The notes below the pieces were generated by a model. That model was not told where the DNA came from. It searched no databases and was given only the letters and a program-made list of their open reading frames with translations. A program made the translations under genes and the position numbers. Below are positions 24,512 through 33,488 of a DNA stretch of 43,593 nucleotides, one piece after another (within the stretch, counting starts at the first letter, position 1; each line of letters opens with the position of its first letter). The DNA is from Nitrospinota bacterium (lineage in GTDB: Bacteria > Nitrospinota_A > UBA7883 > JACRGQ01). The stretch covers positions 1-43,593 of the forward strand of contig JACQBU010000063.1 in NCBI GenBank assembly GCA_016194375.1, in the 5' to 3' direction.

Positions 24512-25120
24512 TTAAAAAAGTGGATGCATGGGCTTATCGAACCAATACCGCGGTTCCCCTACCCCATAAGAGCCGACAATTTTCCAAGCCCCGTCCTCTT
24601 TGGCGAGCACGTGACTCATGTTCTTCCAATGGTCAAGCGCCTGATTGTTTTTTTCCCCTATTTTTGACCCCACAAGGACGCCGCTACACGACAATATAAT
24701 AGTGTTCTTGTCGGGGATTTCGGATATGAAGCGCAGATTATGAGTCAGTCTGAGGTCATCGAATTTGTCGAAAATCCGTTGCCAAACCTTCAGCACATCT
24801 CCTTTCGTATGGTCGCCATCCCTATACCTTTCGGAATAAAGACTGCCGAGCGCCCTTATGTCCTTTGTCTTGACGGCGTTGTCCGCATAATCGAAAAATG
24901 AGCCGAGCTGTTCCAACACATCCTTGCCAACTTTAGCCTTGTTGGTCTTGTCTATCGCAACTTGATAGATTTTGGGAAGAACTTTTCTTGGTTCCGATTC
25001 CGGCGTTGCGGCTTTTGAAACGCCATAAATGGCGAGCGAAAGAAGGAAAACCGCAGAGCAAACGGTAAAAAATAATTTCTTGCCGCCCTTTTTGGGCGCC
25101 CCGGATGATGAATTAAACAT
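24512..25120 (-). CDS. Membrane-anchored NTF2-like (SnoaL/DUF4440-type) protein
   Basis: The 202-residue protein has a basic N-terminus, one membrane helix or uncleaved signal (LFFTVCSAVFLLSLAIYGV, residues 16-34) and an outward domain. The domain's last 120 residues (DYADNAVKTKDIRALGSLYSERYRDGD...VWQRIFDKFDDLRLTHNLRF...SHVLAKEDGAWKIVG) follow the NTF2-like cone fold used by SnoaL and DUF4440 proteins. Catalytic residues are not identifiable, so its role is unknown. The start follows AGGGAG. It is a lone gene between the dif-like site and a structured intergenic region. Confidence 0.75.
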   Translation of the reverse strand: MFNSSSGAPKKGGKKLFFTVCSAVFLLSLAIYGVSKAATPESEPRKVLPKIYQVAIDKTNKAKVGKDVLEQLGSFFDYADNAVKTKDIRALGSLYSERYRDGDHTKGDVLKVWQRIFDKFDDLRLTHNLRFISEIPDKNTIILSCSGVLVGSKIGEKNNQALDHWKNMSHVLAKEDGAWKIVGSYGVGEPRYWFDKPMHPLF

Positions 25121-25700
25121 AACCGTCTCCCTTTCCGGCGGTTTACCCTTTGAAGGTAGTCCGCCATGATAAGTTTCTAAGCGGAAAAAACGACACGCCC
25201 CCCAACTGCGGCAAAGTGCCTACTTTTTTCATTCTCCCTCCTATGCTAACAAGTCATACCACCAATTAAATTATACACCATCATAAATAACCCCTCCCAA
25301 ATTAAAAGCAATTTGTTGAAAATAGATGTTAATTGTTCATGTAAAAATGACCCGCTGTTGATGAATAAAATAAGCATAATTGAGGCCAAACATGGCCTTC
25401 GTGCAGCCCTTGGCCCAAGAGATTGATGTTTCGTGCTTTACGTTTGTTCCCTCCCCGCCATAGTTAATGGGAGGGCAGATACAATTTCAGTTCTGGGAAG
25501 AACTGGGACTAAATTATGAAAACCGGGAAATCCGACAGTCGGAATCGGCCTTTTAGCCGCAACCACCGTAGGTCGACAAAGGGAGTAATTGCCGTCGGTT
25601 CTCGTCCTAACCGCATCCTGGCGGCTGGGGCTTGGCGGCCAGGTTGGCGAAACGGGAATGCCTAGAGAGAGCAGACGCGGACCATCCGCCGGGCCGGTGC
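25121..25700. other. Intergenic region with a possible structured RNA and insertion-sequence trace
   Basis: The first 300 bases are AT-rich and probably hold the promoter of the - strand gene at 24512. TGTTCATGTAAAAATGACCC near 25336-25355 resembles an IS21-type end, but no transposase is visible. From about 25445 the sequence turns GC-rich and forms several perfect stems, which are listed as a separate feature. A 267-base - strand frame spans the structured part but its protein is unlike any family I know. Confidence 0.55.
25449..25643. other. Candidate structured RNA
   Basis: Four perfect stems follow in order: CCCTCCC/GGGAGGG (25449-25475), CAGTTCT/AGAACTG with a GGGA loop (25488-25505), TCCGA/TCGGA (25531-25543) and CCTGGC/GCCAGG (25617-25643). 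The strand cannot be told, because stems read the same on both. I do not recognise it as tmRNA, RNase P, 6S or SRP RNA. It could also be a short interspersed repeat element. Confidence 0.35.
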
Positions 25701-26561
25701 TCATAAAAGCCTGCGGAGGGATTTCAATTCCCGCCGCCGTTTAGGGGTGGTCTTGGGATACTCCAATTTAAGCTCGTTGAGCGAGTCCAGGATGATTTGG
25801 GAAACTATCAGCCTGGCGTTTTCCTTGTCGTCGGCGGGAACGACGTACCAAGGCGCGTGGCGGGAGCTCGTCGCGCTCAGGCAATTCTCGTACGCCCTCG
25901 CGTAATCCGCCCAGTAGTTCCTCTCGCGGACGTCCGAAAGCGTGAATTTCCAGTTCTTGGACGGCTCGTCAATGCGCCCGAGGAAGCGCCTTCGTTGTTC
26001 CTCCTTCGAAAGGTGGAGGAAGAACTTGATTATGCGCGTTCCGTTCCGGTGGAGATGCCCCTCCAACTCCGCGATGGAGCGGTACAGCTCCGGCCAAACG
26101 GTTTTCTCGTCGCACAACTCATCGGGAAGACCCTGGTTGCGCAGAATCTCCGGATGCACGCGGACGACGAGCACCTCCTCGTAGTATGAACGGTTGAAAA
26201 TGCCTATCTGCCCGCGTTCCGGAAAGTTCAGAACCGCGCGCCAGAGAAAGTCGTGCCTTAGCTCCTCGTGGCTCGGCTGTTTGAAGCTCGTGACCCTGCA
26301 CCCCTGCGGATTGACCCCGGACATGACGTGCCGGATGACGCCGTCCTTGCCCGCGGCGTCCATCCCCTGAAAAATAAGCAACAAGGAATATCGGCCGGAG
26401 GCCGCGTGCAGGCGTTCCAGCGCGCTCAATCCCGCGACGTGGTTTCCCAAAATTTTTTGATAATCCTTCTTCGACTTGTCCGCGTTGCGTCTGAAGGACG
26501 CAAGAAACAAAACCTTTGCCTCTAACGCGACAAACGCAGACAGGAGTGTCTGCGCCGCCAA
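25701..26561 (-). CDS. ppk2: Polyphosphate kinase 2 family protein
   Basis: The protein (up to 286 residues) has the PPK2 core. Walker A is GMDAAGKDG, followed by [19 protein letters not shown], then [17 protein letters not shown], and the lid-region helix [17 protein letters not shown]2 enzymes move phosphate between polyphosphate and nucleotides, and the sequence alone does not tell AMP from ADP or GDP preference. The reading frame opens with TTG 26561 directly after the gltD stop. An 8-bp hairpin covers the first codons, and TTG 26510 behind TAGAGG is an equally good start. It is co-oriented with gltBD and probably co-transcribed. Confidence 0.92.
   Translation of the reverse strand: MAAQTLLSAFVALEAKVLFLASFRRNADKSKKDYQKILGNHVAGLSALERLHAASGRYSLLLIFQGMDAAGKDGVIRHVMSGVNPQGCRVTSFKQPSHEELRHDFLWRAVLNFPERGQIGIFNRSYYEEVLVVRVHPEILRNQGLPDELCDEKTVWPELYRSIAELEGHLHRNGTRIIKFFLHLSKEEQRRRFLGRIDEPSKNWKFTLSDVRERNYWADYARAYENCLSATSSRHAPWYVVPADDKENARLIVSQIILDSLNELKLEYPKTTPKRRRELKSLRRLL
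26535..26554 (-). repeat. Perfect hairpin at the gltD-ppk2 junction
   Basis: CGCAGACA and TGTCTGCG form an 8-bp stem around a four-base loop (CTCC on the - strand). It begins seven bases after the gltD stop codon and would hide the first possible ppk2 start. It may tune coupling or transcript stability. No T run follows. Confidence 0.6.
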
Positions 26562-28028
26562 TTAGCGGGCGGCGGTGGCGAGGGTCTTGTTTTTCGATTC
26601 GAGGCGGCTGGAGCCCGTCAAGAACAGGTCAATCTCGCGGGCGCACTCGCGCCCTTCGGAGATCGCCCAAACGACGAGGGACTGTCCACTTCTTGCGTCG
26701 CCGGCGGCGAAGAGGCCGGGCACGCTCGTTTGGTAGTCCGGGCCAGTCTTGACGTTGCCGCGCTCGTCCCTTTGAAGCCCCAACTCTTCGACAATCCCCT
26801 TCGGGTTCGTGTGGAGAAACCCCATGGCCAGAAAAGCTAGGTCCGCCTTATACAACCCCTCGCTACCCGGAATTTCCTCGAACTTGGAAGGGCTGACCCA
26901 TTTCAGCTTAACGTGCTTCACTCCCTTGAGGTTTCCGCCTGAATCCTTTAGAAATTCCTTCGAAAGAACCGACCATTCCCTTGCGCACCCCTCCTCCTGC
27001 GAGGACGAAGTGCTGAACATCCGCGGACCGGGAAAAATCGGCCATTCCGTGCCTTGAGTCCGTGTCGCGGGCGGCTTTTCCAACAGTTCGATCTGCGTAA
27101 CCGAGGCCGCCCCCTGCCGGATGGAGGTTCCGACGCAGTCGGAGCCGGTGTCCCCTCCCCCGATGACGACCACGTGTTTTCCGGTCGCTAGAATCTCCAC
27201 CGTCTTAGGGACGGAGTCCCCGGCGACGCGCCGGTTGTTTTGCGCGAGGAAGTCCATGGCAAAATAAACCCCTTTTGCGTCCCTGCCGGGGATGGGAAGG
27301 TCGCGGGGAATCGTGGAGCCGCACGCCAGAGCCACTGCGTCGTACTCCGCCGTCAATTTTTTTGCCGGAATGTCCTTGCCGACGCTTGCCTTCGTCACGA
27401 ATTTAACCCCGTCGGCCCTCATTATGTCCATCCTTCGGTCTATGACCGATTTGTCCAGTTTAAAATCGGGGATTCCGTACCTGAGCAACCCGCCTATCCG
27501 GTCGGCCCCCTCGTAAACGGTAACCTCGTGCCCCGCCTTGTTGAGTTGGGCCGCCAACGCCAGCCCAGACGGGCCGGAACCGACCACCGCCACCTTCTTT
27601 CCCGTGCGTACGGCGGGCGGGTTCGGCCTTATCCAGCCCTCCCTGAACGCATGCTCGATGATGGAAAGCTCTATGTTTTTTATGGTGACCGGCTTTTCTA
27701 TCAGGCCGAGCACGCACCCGAACTCGCACGGGGCCGGACAAAGCCTTCCGGTGAACTCAGGAAAATTGTTCGTGCTCAGCAACGACTTGAGCGCGTCCTC
27801 CCACCTGCCGTTGTACACCGCGTCGTTGAAATCCGGCATGATGTTGTGCAGGGGGCAGTTCGGCTGGCAAAAGGGGGTGCCGCAATCCATGCACCTCGCC
27901 CCCTGGTTTTGCAATTCGGGGTCCGACAGCTGGACCGCGAACTCCTTGTAGGTCTTTATCCTCTTTTCAACCGGCTCGTACTGCATCCCCTTCCGGCTAA
28001 ATTCCATGAACCCGTTTATCTTTCCCAT
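26562..28028 (-). CDS. gltD: Glutamate synthase, small (beta) subunit
   Basis: The 488-residue protein supplies electrons from NAD(P)H to the large subunit through FAD and iron-sulphur clusters. The N-terminal cysteine groups [14 protein letters not shown] and CPAPCEFGC bind two 4Fe-4S clusters. The FAD motif [14 protein letters not shown] is near residue 149, a second dinucleotide motif [16 protein letters not shown] lies mid-chain, and the C-terminal [16 protein letters not shown] closes the flavin site. ATG 28028 follows AGGA. It is 21 bases downstream of gltB in one operon. Confidence 0.97.
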   Translation of the reverse strand: MGKINGFMEFSRKGMQYEPVEKRIKTYKEFAVQLSDPELQNQGARCMDCGTPFCQPNCPLHNIMPDFNDAVYNGRWEDALKSLLSTNNFPEFTGRLCPAPCEFGCVLGLIEKPVTIKNIELSIIEHAFREGWIRPNPPAVRTGKKVAVVGSGPSGLALAAQLNKAGHEVTVYEGADRIGGLLRYGIPDFKLDKSVIDRRMDIMRADGVKFVTKASVGKDIPAKKLTAEYDAVALACGSTIPRDLPIPGRDAKGVYFAMDFLAQNNRRVAGDSVPKTVEILATGKHVVVIGGGDTGSDCVGTSIRQGAASVTQIELLEKPPATRTQGTEWPIFPGPRMFSTSSSQEEGCAREWSVLSKEFLKDSGGNLKGVKHVKLKWVSPSKFEEIPGSEGLYKADLAFLAMGFLHTNPKGIVEELGLQRDERGNVKTGPDYQTSVPGLFAAGDARSGQSLVVWAISEGRECAREIDLFLTGSSRLESKNKTLATAAR

Positions 28029-28049
28029 AATCCTAACTTTCTCCCAACC

Positions 28050-31000
28050 TCAAACCGCCAGCGCGCGCGCCGGGTCTTTTCCGGCCTCCGCAAGCGCCTT
28101 TTTGTAGTCCTGCGGCATGACCTTGATGAATTTGGGGAGGATTTCGCCCCAATGGTCCAGCACCCATCGCGCATGGGGGCTGTTTGTGTATTTTAGGTGC
28201 TTTTCCACGAGCCCCCTTACGAACGCCGTTTCCGAGGGGTCGTCCAAAGGCTCCGGCTCGACCGCGTTCCCGTTGATTCGCGGCCTTGACTTTCCGTCCA
28301 AGTCCAGGATGTAGGCTATCCCTCCGCTCATGCCGGCGCCAAAATTTTTTCCGACCGGCCCCAGAACGACGACGCGTCCGCCGGTCATGTATTCGCAACC
28401 GTGGTCTCCCACGGCCTCCACGACGACGTTCGCGCCCGAGTTGCGCACGCAAAACCGCTCGCCTACAATTCCCTTGACGTAAACCTCCCCCTTTGTCGCG
28501 CCGTAGAGCGCGACGTTGCCCACTATCACGTTCTCGTTCGCCTTGAAGGTGGATTTTTTGTTCGGGTAAAGTATCACCTTCGCGCCCGAAAGCCCCTTGC
28601 AAAAATAGTCGTTGGCCTCCCCCTCAAGCTCGAAGGTCAGCCCCTTGGCGCCGAATGCGGCAAAGCTTTGCCCCGCCGTTCCCGTCAGTCGTATTTTTAT
28701 CGTGTCGTCCGGAAGGCCGGCCTCCCCGTACCTTCTGGAAATTTCGGCTGACAACATAGTGCCTATGGCCCTGTTTATGTTTCTAACCGCGAAACTCCCC
28801 GTCGCGGGTTTTCCGTGTTCAAGCGCGGGTTTGGCCGTCTCCATAATTTTATAGTCAAGCGCGTTGTCCATGCCGAAGTCCTGGGAATCGCGGCAATACG
28901 GTGCGCATCCGGGCGATTTGGCGGGATGCAAAAGCCTTTCCGCCTTCACGTGCCTGGCCTTGTGATGCGTGATTCCGCCCTTTACCTTAAGCTTATCCAC
29001 CCGCCCGACCATTTCGTTCACGGTTCTGAAGCCCAATTGCGCCATGTGCTCCCTAAGTTCTGCGGCAAGGAACAGGAAAAAATTGACGACGTGTTCCGGC
29101 TTGCCGGGGAAGTTCTTTCTCAGTTCCGGGTCCTGCGTGGCCACCCCCACGGGGCAGTTGTTTAGGTGGCATTTCCTCATCATTATGCAACCGGCCGAGA
29201 TTAACACCGCGGTGGCGGCGCCCCATTCCTCCGCGCCGAGCAGGGCCGCTATCATGGCGTCGCGCCCGGTTATGACCCTCCCGTCGGTCTGCACCACTAT
29301 CCTGCTCCTGAGGTTGTTCCTCATGAGCACCTGGTGCGCTTCGGCAAGGCCGAGTTCCCAGGGCAGTCCGGCGTGTTTGATGGAGCTTAGCGGAGACGCG
29401 CCGGTTCCCCCGTCGTGGCCGGATATGAGGACGGCCTCCGCGTGCCCCTTGGCGACCCCGGCCGCGATTGTGCCCACGCCGGCCTCGGAGACAAGCTTCA
29501 CGTTGATTCTGGCCTTGGTGTTGGCGTTCTTGAGGTCGAATATCAACTGCGCCAGGTCCTCGATCGAATAGATGTCGTGGTGAGGCGGCGGCGAAATAAG
29601 CCCCACGCCGGGGGTCGAGTGGCGAAGCCCGGCTATGTTTGCGTCCACCTTCCTGCCCGGCAACTGGCCCCCCTCGCCTGGCTTGGCGCCCTGCGCCATC
29701 TTTATCTGAAGCTCGTCGGCGTTCGCGAGGTAGTTCGACGTCACGCCGAACCTGCCCGACGCCACCTGCTTTATGGCCGAGCGCGGAAAATCGCCGTTTG
29801 GGAGCCTCGCGTATCTTTTTGGGTCCTCGCCCCCCTCCCCCGTGTTGCTTCTGGCGCCGATTCTGTTCATGGCTATCGCCACCGTCTCGTGGGCCTCCTT
29901 GCTTATGGAGCCGAGCGACATCGCGCCGCTGAAAAACCGCCTCGCTATTTTTTCAACCGGCTCCACCTCGTCCAGCGGGATTGGCGACGAGTTTGTGAAC
30001 TCAAGCAGACTCCGCAGGGTGTTCAGGCCGGATTCTTCGACGACCATTTTTGAATACTGTTTGAACGCGGCGTAGTCGTTGTTCCTCACCGCCCGTTGCA
30101 GAACCTGAATCGTTTCGGGGTTGAAGGTGTGCTTCTCCCCCCTCGCCCGCCAATAATAGTCTCCCCCCGGCTCCAGCCCCGGCTCGGCGCCGCGAGCCTT
30201 CGGGAATCCGGCATGGTGCCGCGCCAAGGCCTCCTTTTCGAGCGTCTCCAGCCCCACGCCGCCTATCCGGGACGGGGTCTTGGTGAAATACCGCGCCACG
30301 AGCTCCTCGCCCAGCCCGACCGCCTCGAATATCTGCGCGCCTATGTACGACTGGATGGTAGATATCCCCATTTTGGCTATGGTCTTTAGCAGGCCCTTTT
30401 CAATCGCCTTGATGAAGTTCTTCTCCCCCTTTTCGACGCTAGTCTTTTCCTCCAGCATTCCCCGCTCCACGAGGTCGGCTATGGACTCGAACGCCAGATA
30501 AGGGTTGACCGCGGACGCGCCATAACCGAGCAAAAGCGCGAAATGATGCACCTCGCGGGCCTCGCCGGTTTCCACGACTATCCCGCACTTCGCCCTTTTC
30601 CCCTCGCGTATGAGGTGGTGGTGGACGGCCGAGGTCGCCAGCAGGGAGGGTATGGGGGCGTTTTTTTCGTCGACGCCGCGGTCGCTGAGGATGATGATGT
30701 TCCTGCCGGACGCGACCGCCTCCGCCGCAAGGGCGCATATTTTGTCCAGCGCCGCCCCGAGGCCCGCGCCGCCGCTTTCGACGGACGGGAAAAGAATCGG
30801 GATGCTGACCGCGCCAAACCGGTCGTTGTTGATGTTCCTAAGTTTTTCCAGCGCGTCGTTCGTCAAAACCGGGTTCGGAATCTCTATCACCCGGCAGTGC
30901 TCCTTCGCCTCCGAAAGCACCTGCCCCTGCGCCCCTATGAAGGACACCAGGGACATCACCGACTCCTCCCTTATGGAGTCAATCGGTGGGTTCGTGACCT

Positions 31001-32582
31001 GCGCGAAAAGCTGGTAAAAGTAGTTGAAAAGCAGATGGGGCCTGTCGGACAGCACCGCAAGCGGCGCGTCGTTCCCCATGGAGCCGACCGGCTCCTCCCC
31101 CGCCTGCGCTATCGGGGCGAGAATCATCTTCAGGTCCTCGAATGTGTAGCCGAACGCGGACTGCCTTCGCACCAACGTGGGGAAGTCGTTCTTATATTTT
31201 GACTTGACGGGCGGGAAGTCCGCCGTGGTCGCCCTGCCTTCCTCAAGCCATTTTGCGTAAGGTTTCGCGCCGGCCATCCTCTCCTTTATCTCGTCGTCGG
31301 GGATTATCCTCCCCTCCTCCAGGCTCGCCACGAACATCCGGCCCGGCTGGAGCCTGCCCTTTAGCCTTATGCTCTCCGGCGGGAAGTCCAGCACCCCCGC
31401 CTCCGAGCTCATCACCAGGACGTTGTCGTGGGTGAGGAGATAGCGGGACGGCCGCAGTCCGTTTCTGTCCAGCGTCGCGCCGATTATCCGGCCGTCGGTG
31501 AAGGCGATGGACGCGGGGCCGTCCCACGGCTCGATGAGGGTCGCGTGGAACTCGTAGAACGCCTTTTTGGTCGCGCTCATCTCCTTGTCGCTGGCCCACG
31601 CCTCCGGTATCAGCATCATCATAACGTGCGGCAGGGAGCGCCCGTTCAGGACGAGGAGCTCCACCACGTTGTCCAGGATGGCCGAGTCGGACTGACCGTC
31701 GTCTATGACGGGCCGCAGTTTATCCAGCTCGTCCGTCGTGAAGAGGTCGGGCGCGAACAGCGCCTCCCTTGCCCTCATCCAGTTGATGTTGCCCCTCAGC
31801 GTGTTTATCTCGCCGTTGTGGGCGAGGAACCGGAACGGGTGCGCCAGAGGCCAGGACGGCATGACGTTCGTGGAGAACCTGCTGTGGACGAGCGCCAGGG
31901 CCGACTTCAGGCTGTCGTCGCTCAAGTCCGGGAAATATGCCGACAACTGCGACGCCGTGAGCATCCCCTTGTAGCACAGGGTCCGGCTGGAAAGGGAGGC
32001 GACGTAAAACGTCCCGGCGTCCTTAATCCCGCTTTCTTGCACCAGTTTTTTGGAATGGTTGCGAATTACGTACAGCTTCCGTTCGAACGCGTCCTGGTCG
32101 GCCACGTTTTTTCCCCGCCTTACGAACGCGTGGCTGATGTGCGGCTCGGCGTTCAGGGCGGACGCGCCAAGCATGTGGTTGTCGGTGGGCACCCTCCTCC
32201 ACCCCAGGAGCTCCTGGCCTTCCTCCTCGACGCACTTTTTGAATATCGCCATGATTTTTTCGCGCGCGCCGTCATCCTTGGGCAGGAACACCATCCCCAC
32301 CGCGTAGTTTCCCTCGTCCGGCAACGCAAAGCCGAGGTTCGAGCCCTTTTTCCTGAAAAACTCGTCGGGAGTCTGGAGCGTCAGCCCCGCGCCGTCGCCG
32401 GAGTTTTTCTCCGCGCCCGAGGCTCCGCGATGCTCCAAGTTCTCGAGTATTTGTATTCCGTTCCTTATCGTCTTGTGGGTCTTTTTTCCGTCAAGGTCGG
32501 CCACGAACCCAACGCCGCACGAGTCGTGTTCAAACGACGGCTCGTAAAGACCCTCGTGCTTATCTTCCACTTGTTCTTCCAT
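28050..32582 (-). CDS. gltB: Glutamate synthase, large (alpha) subunit
   Basis: The 1510-residue protein converts glutamine and 2-oxoglutarate to two glutamates. The class II amidotransferase domain begins at the nucleophile Cys in DSCGVGF, near residue 22; the preceding residues would be removed. The central and FMN-binding domains follow, with RSNTGEGGEDP, GAKPGEGGQLPG and SGHDGGTGASP. A 3Fe-4S site is present in CIMMRKCHLNNCPVG. The C-terminal part is the Gly-rich beta-helix (GQSFAAFGAKG...GGRVVVLGPVGKNFGAGMSGG). The layout and length are standard for bacterial GltB. It is transcribed with gltD and divergently from pal. Confidence 0.98.
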   Translation of the reverse strand: MEEQVEDKHEGLYEPSFEHDSCGVGFVADLDGKKTHKTIRNGIQILENLEHRGASGAEKNSGDGAGLTLQTPDEFFRKKGSNLGFALPDEGNYAVGMVFLPKDDGAREKIMAIFKKCVEEEGQELLGWRRVPTDNHMLGASALNAEPHISHAFVRRGKNVADQDAFERKLYVIRNHSKKLVQESGIKDAGTFYVASLSSRTLCYKGMLTASQLSAYFPDLSDDSLKSALALVHSRFSTNVMPSWPLAHPFRFLAHNGEINTLRGNINWMRAREALFAPDLFTTDELDKLRPVIDDGQSDSAILDNVVELLVLNGRSLPHVMMMLIPEAWASDKEMSATKKAFYEFHATLIEPWDGPASIAFTDGRIIGATLDRNGLRPSRYLLTHDNVLVMSSEAGVLDFPPESIRLKGRLQPGRMFVASLEEGRIIPDDEIKERMAGAKPYAKWLEEGRATTADFPPVKSKYKNDFPTLVRRQSAFGYTFEDLKMILAPIAQAGEEPVGSMGNDAPLAVLSDRPHLLFNYFYQLFAQVTNPPIDSIREESVMSLVSFIGAQGQVLSEAKEHCRVIEIPNPVLTNDALEKLRNINNDRFGAVSIPILFPSVESGGAGLGAALDKICALAAEAVASGRNIIILSDRGVDEKNAPIPSLLATSAVHHHLIREGKRAKCGIVVETGEAREVHHFALLLGYGASAVNPYLAFESIADLVERGMLEEKTSVEKGEKNFIKAIEKGLLKTIAKMGISTIQSYIGAQIFEAVGLGEELVARYFTKTPSRIGGVGLETLEKEALARHHAGFPKARGAEPGLEPGGDYYWRARGEKHTFNPETIQVLQRAVRNNDYAAFKQYSKMVVEESGLNTLRSLLEFTNSSPIPLDEVEPVEKIARRFFSGAMSLGSISKEAHETVAIAMNRIGARSNTGEGGEDPKRYARLPNGDFPRSAIKQVASGRFGVTSNYLANADELQIKMAQGAKPGEGGQLPGRKVDANIAGLRHSTPGVGLISPPPHHDIYSIEDLAQLIFDLKNANTKARINVKLVSEAGVGTIAAGVAKGHAEAVLISGHDGGTGASPLSSIKHAGLPWELGLAEAHQVLMRNNLRSRIVVQTDGRVITGRDAMIAALLGAEEWGAATAVLISAGCIMMRKCHLNNCPVGVATQDPELRKNFPGKPEHVVNFFLFLAAELREHMAQLGFRTVNEMVGRVDKLKVKGGITHHKARHVKAERLLHPAKSPGCAPYCRDSQDFGMDNALDYKIMETAKPALEHGKPATGSFAVRNINRAIGTMLSAEISRRYGEAGLPDDTIKIRLTGTAGQSFAAFGAKGLTFELEGEANDYFCKGLSGAKVILYPNKKSTFKANENVIVGNVALYGATKGEVYVKGIVGERFCVRNSGANVVVEAVGDHGCEYMTGGRVVVLGPVGKNFGAGMSGGIAYILDLDGKSRPRINGNAVEPEPLDDPSETAFVRGLVEKHLKYTNSPHARWVLDHWGEILPKFIKVMPQDYKKALAEAGKDPARALAV

Positions 32583-32865
32583 TTACCCCGACATCCATGG
32601 TTTATCGCCGCCTTTTCCGGACTTCCGGCCGGAAAAGAACCGTTCATAAGTTTACAACCGAAACACTTTATCAGAGCCGGTTGCTTTTTCAATGAAAAAT
32701 CTTCGCCATTTTTCCACGATCGTCGGCCCCGGGGCGGCGGGCGCGGATATTTGAATCTCACGGAGTTATTTGGTAACATCCCGTCTGTTGATTTAGTTTT
32801 ATCCAATTAACAAGGCCAAAGGCGCGGATTTGTCGATGAGCCGCCCAAATGATTAGGAGATGGTG

Positions 32866-33462
32866 ATGAGAATTAAGGGAATCTTGAGTTTCGCGGTCGT
32901 CCTGTCGGCCGCATTTTATTTGGCGGGGTGCGCCAGCTCCAAGGCAAAAACGGAGGGCGCCGCCCCCCCTCCACCGCCGTCCGAGGTCGTGATCACGCCC
33001 AGCCCCGAGGAAACCGCCAGACGGGAGGAGATGGAGCGCGAAAGGGCGCGCAACGCGGAGCTGGAAAGCCAAAAAAAGGCCGAGGAGCAAAGGCGCCTTT
33101 CGGAACAAGCCGCTTCAACAACCTTCATCGACGGTCTTGGGACTGTTTACTTTGATTTCGACAAATACGACGTAAAGCCGGAATACCGGGGCGTGTTGGC
33201 GAAAAACGCCGAGATTATAAAGGACCACCAGTCGATGAAGGTCGCCGTCGAGGGGCATTGTGACGAGCGCGGCACGGCGGAGTACAACCTGGCCTTGGGC
33301 GAGCGCAGGGCCCTTTCCGTCAAGAAATACCTCCTTTCCCTCGGGGTCGGCGAATCGAACCTGTACACCATAAGCTACGGCGAGGAAAAACCCGCGGACC
33401 CGGGGCACAACAAAGAGGCCTGGGCAAAAAATCGCAGGGTACAGTTCGGCAAAGTAGAATAG
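32866..33462 (+). CDS. pal: Peptidoglycan-associated lipoprotein (Pal, OmpA family)
   Basis: The 198-residue lipoprotein has a lipobox LAGC, then a Pro- and charge-rich linker, then an OmpA-like peptidoglycan-binding domain (VYFDFDKYDVKPEYRGVL...VEGHCDERGTAEYNLALGERRALSVKKYL...EEKPADPGHNKEAWAKNRRVQF). Pal ties the outer membrane to the cell wall and works with Tol proteins in envelope constriction. AGGAG at 32855-32859 is six bases before ATG 32866, so that start is preferred over ATG 32860. cpoB follows after 26 bases; tolA and tolB are not in the window. Confidence 0.96.
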   Translation: MRIKGILSFAVVLSAAFYLAGCASSKAKTEGAAPPPPPSEVVITPSPEETARREEMERERARNAELESQKKAEEQRRLSEQAASTTFIDGLGTVYFDFDKYDVKPEYRGVLAKNAEIIKDHQSMKVAVEGHCDERGTAEYNLALGERRALSVKKYLLSLGVGESNLYTISYGEEKPADPGHNKEAWAKNRRVQFGKVE

Positions 33463-33488
33463 AACCCCTCCGAAACCACCCTGCAGGC

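Noticed and set aside
24364..24699. + strand ORF overlapping the dif-like site and the NTF2-like gene
   Set aside because: It runs through hairpins and antisense to a better-supported gene.
25438..25704. 88-codon - strand ORF
   Set aside because: It covers the structured segment, has no family features, and the stems explain the sequence better.
32758..33108. - strand ORF over the pal gene start
   Set aside because: It is antisense to a well-supported lipoprotein gene with a ribosome site and lipobox.
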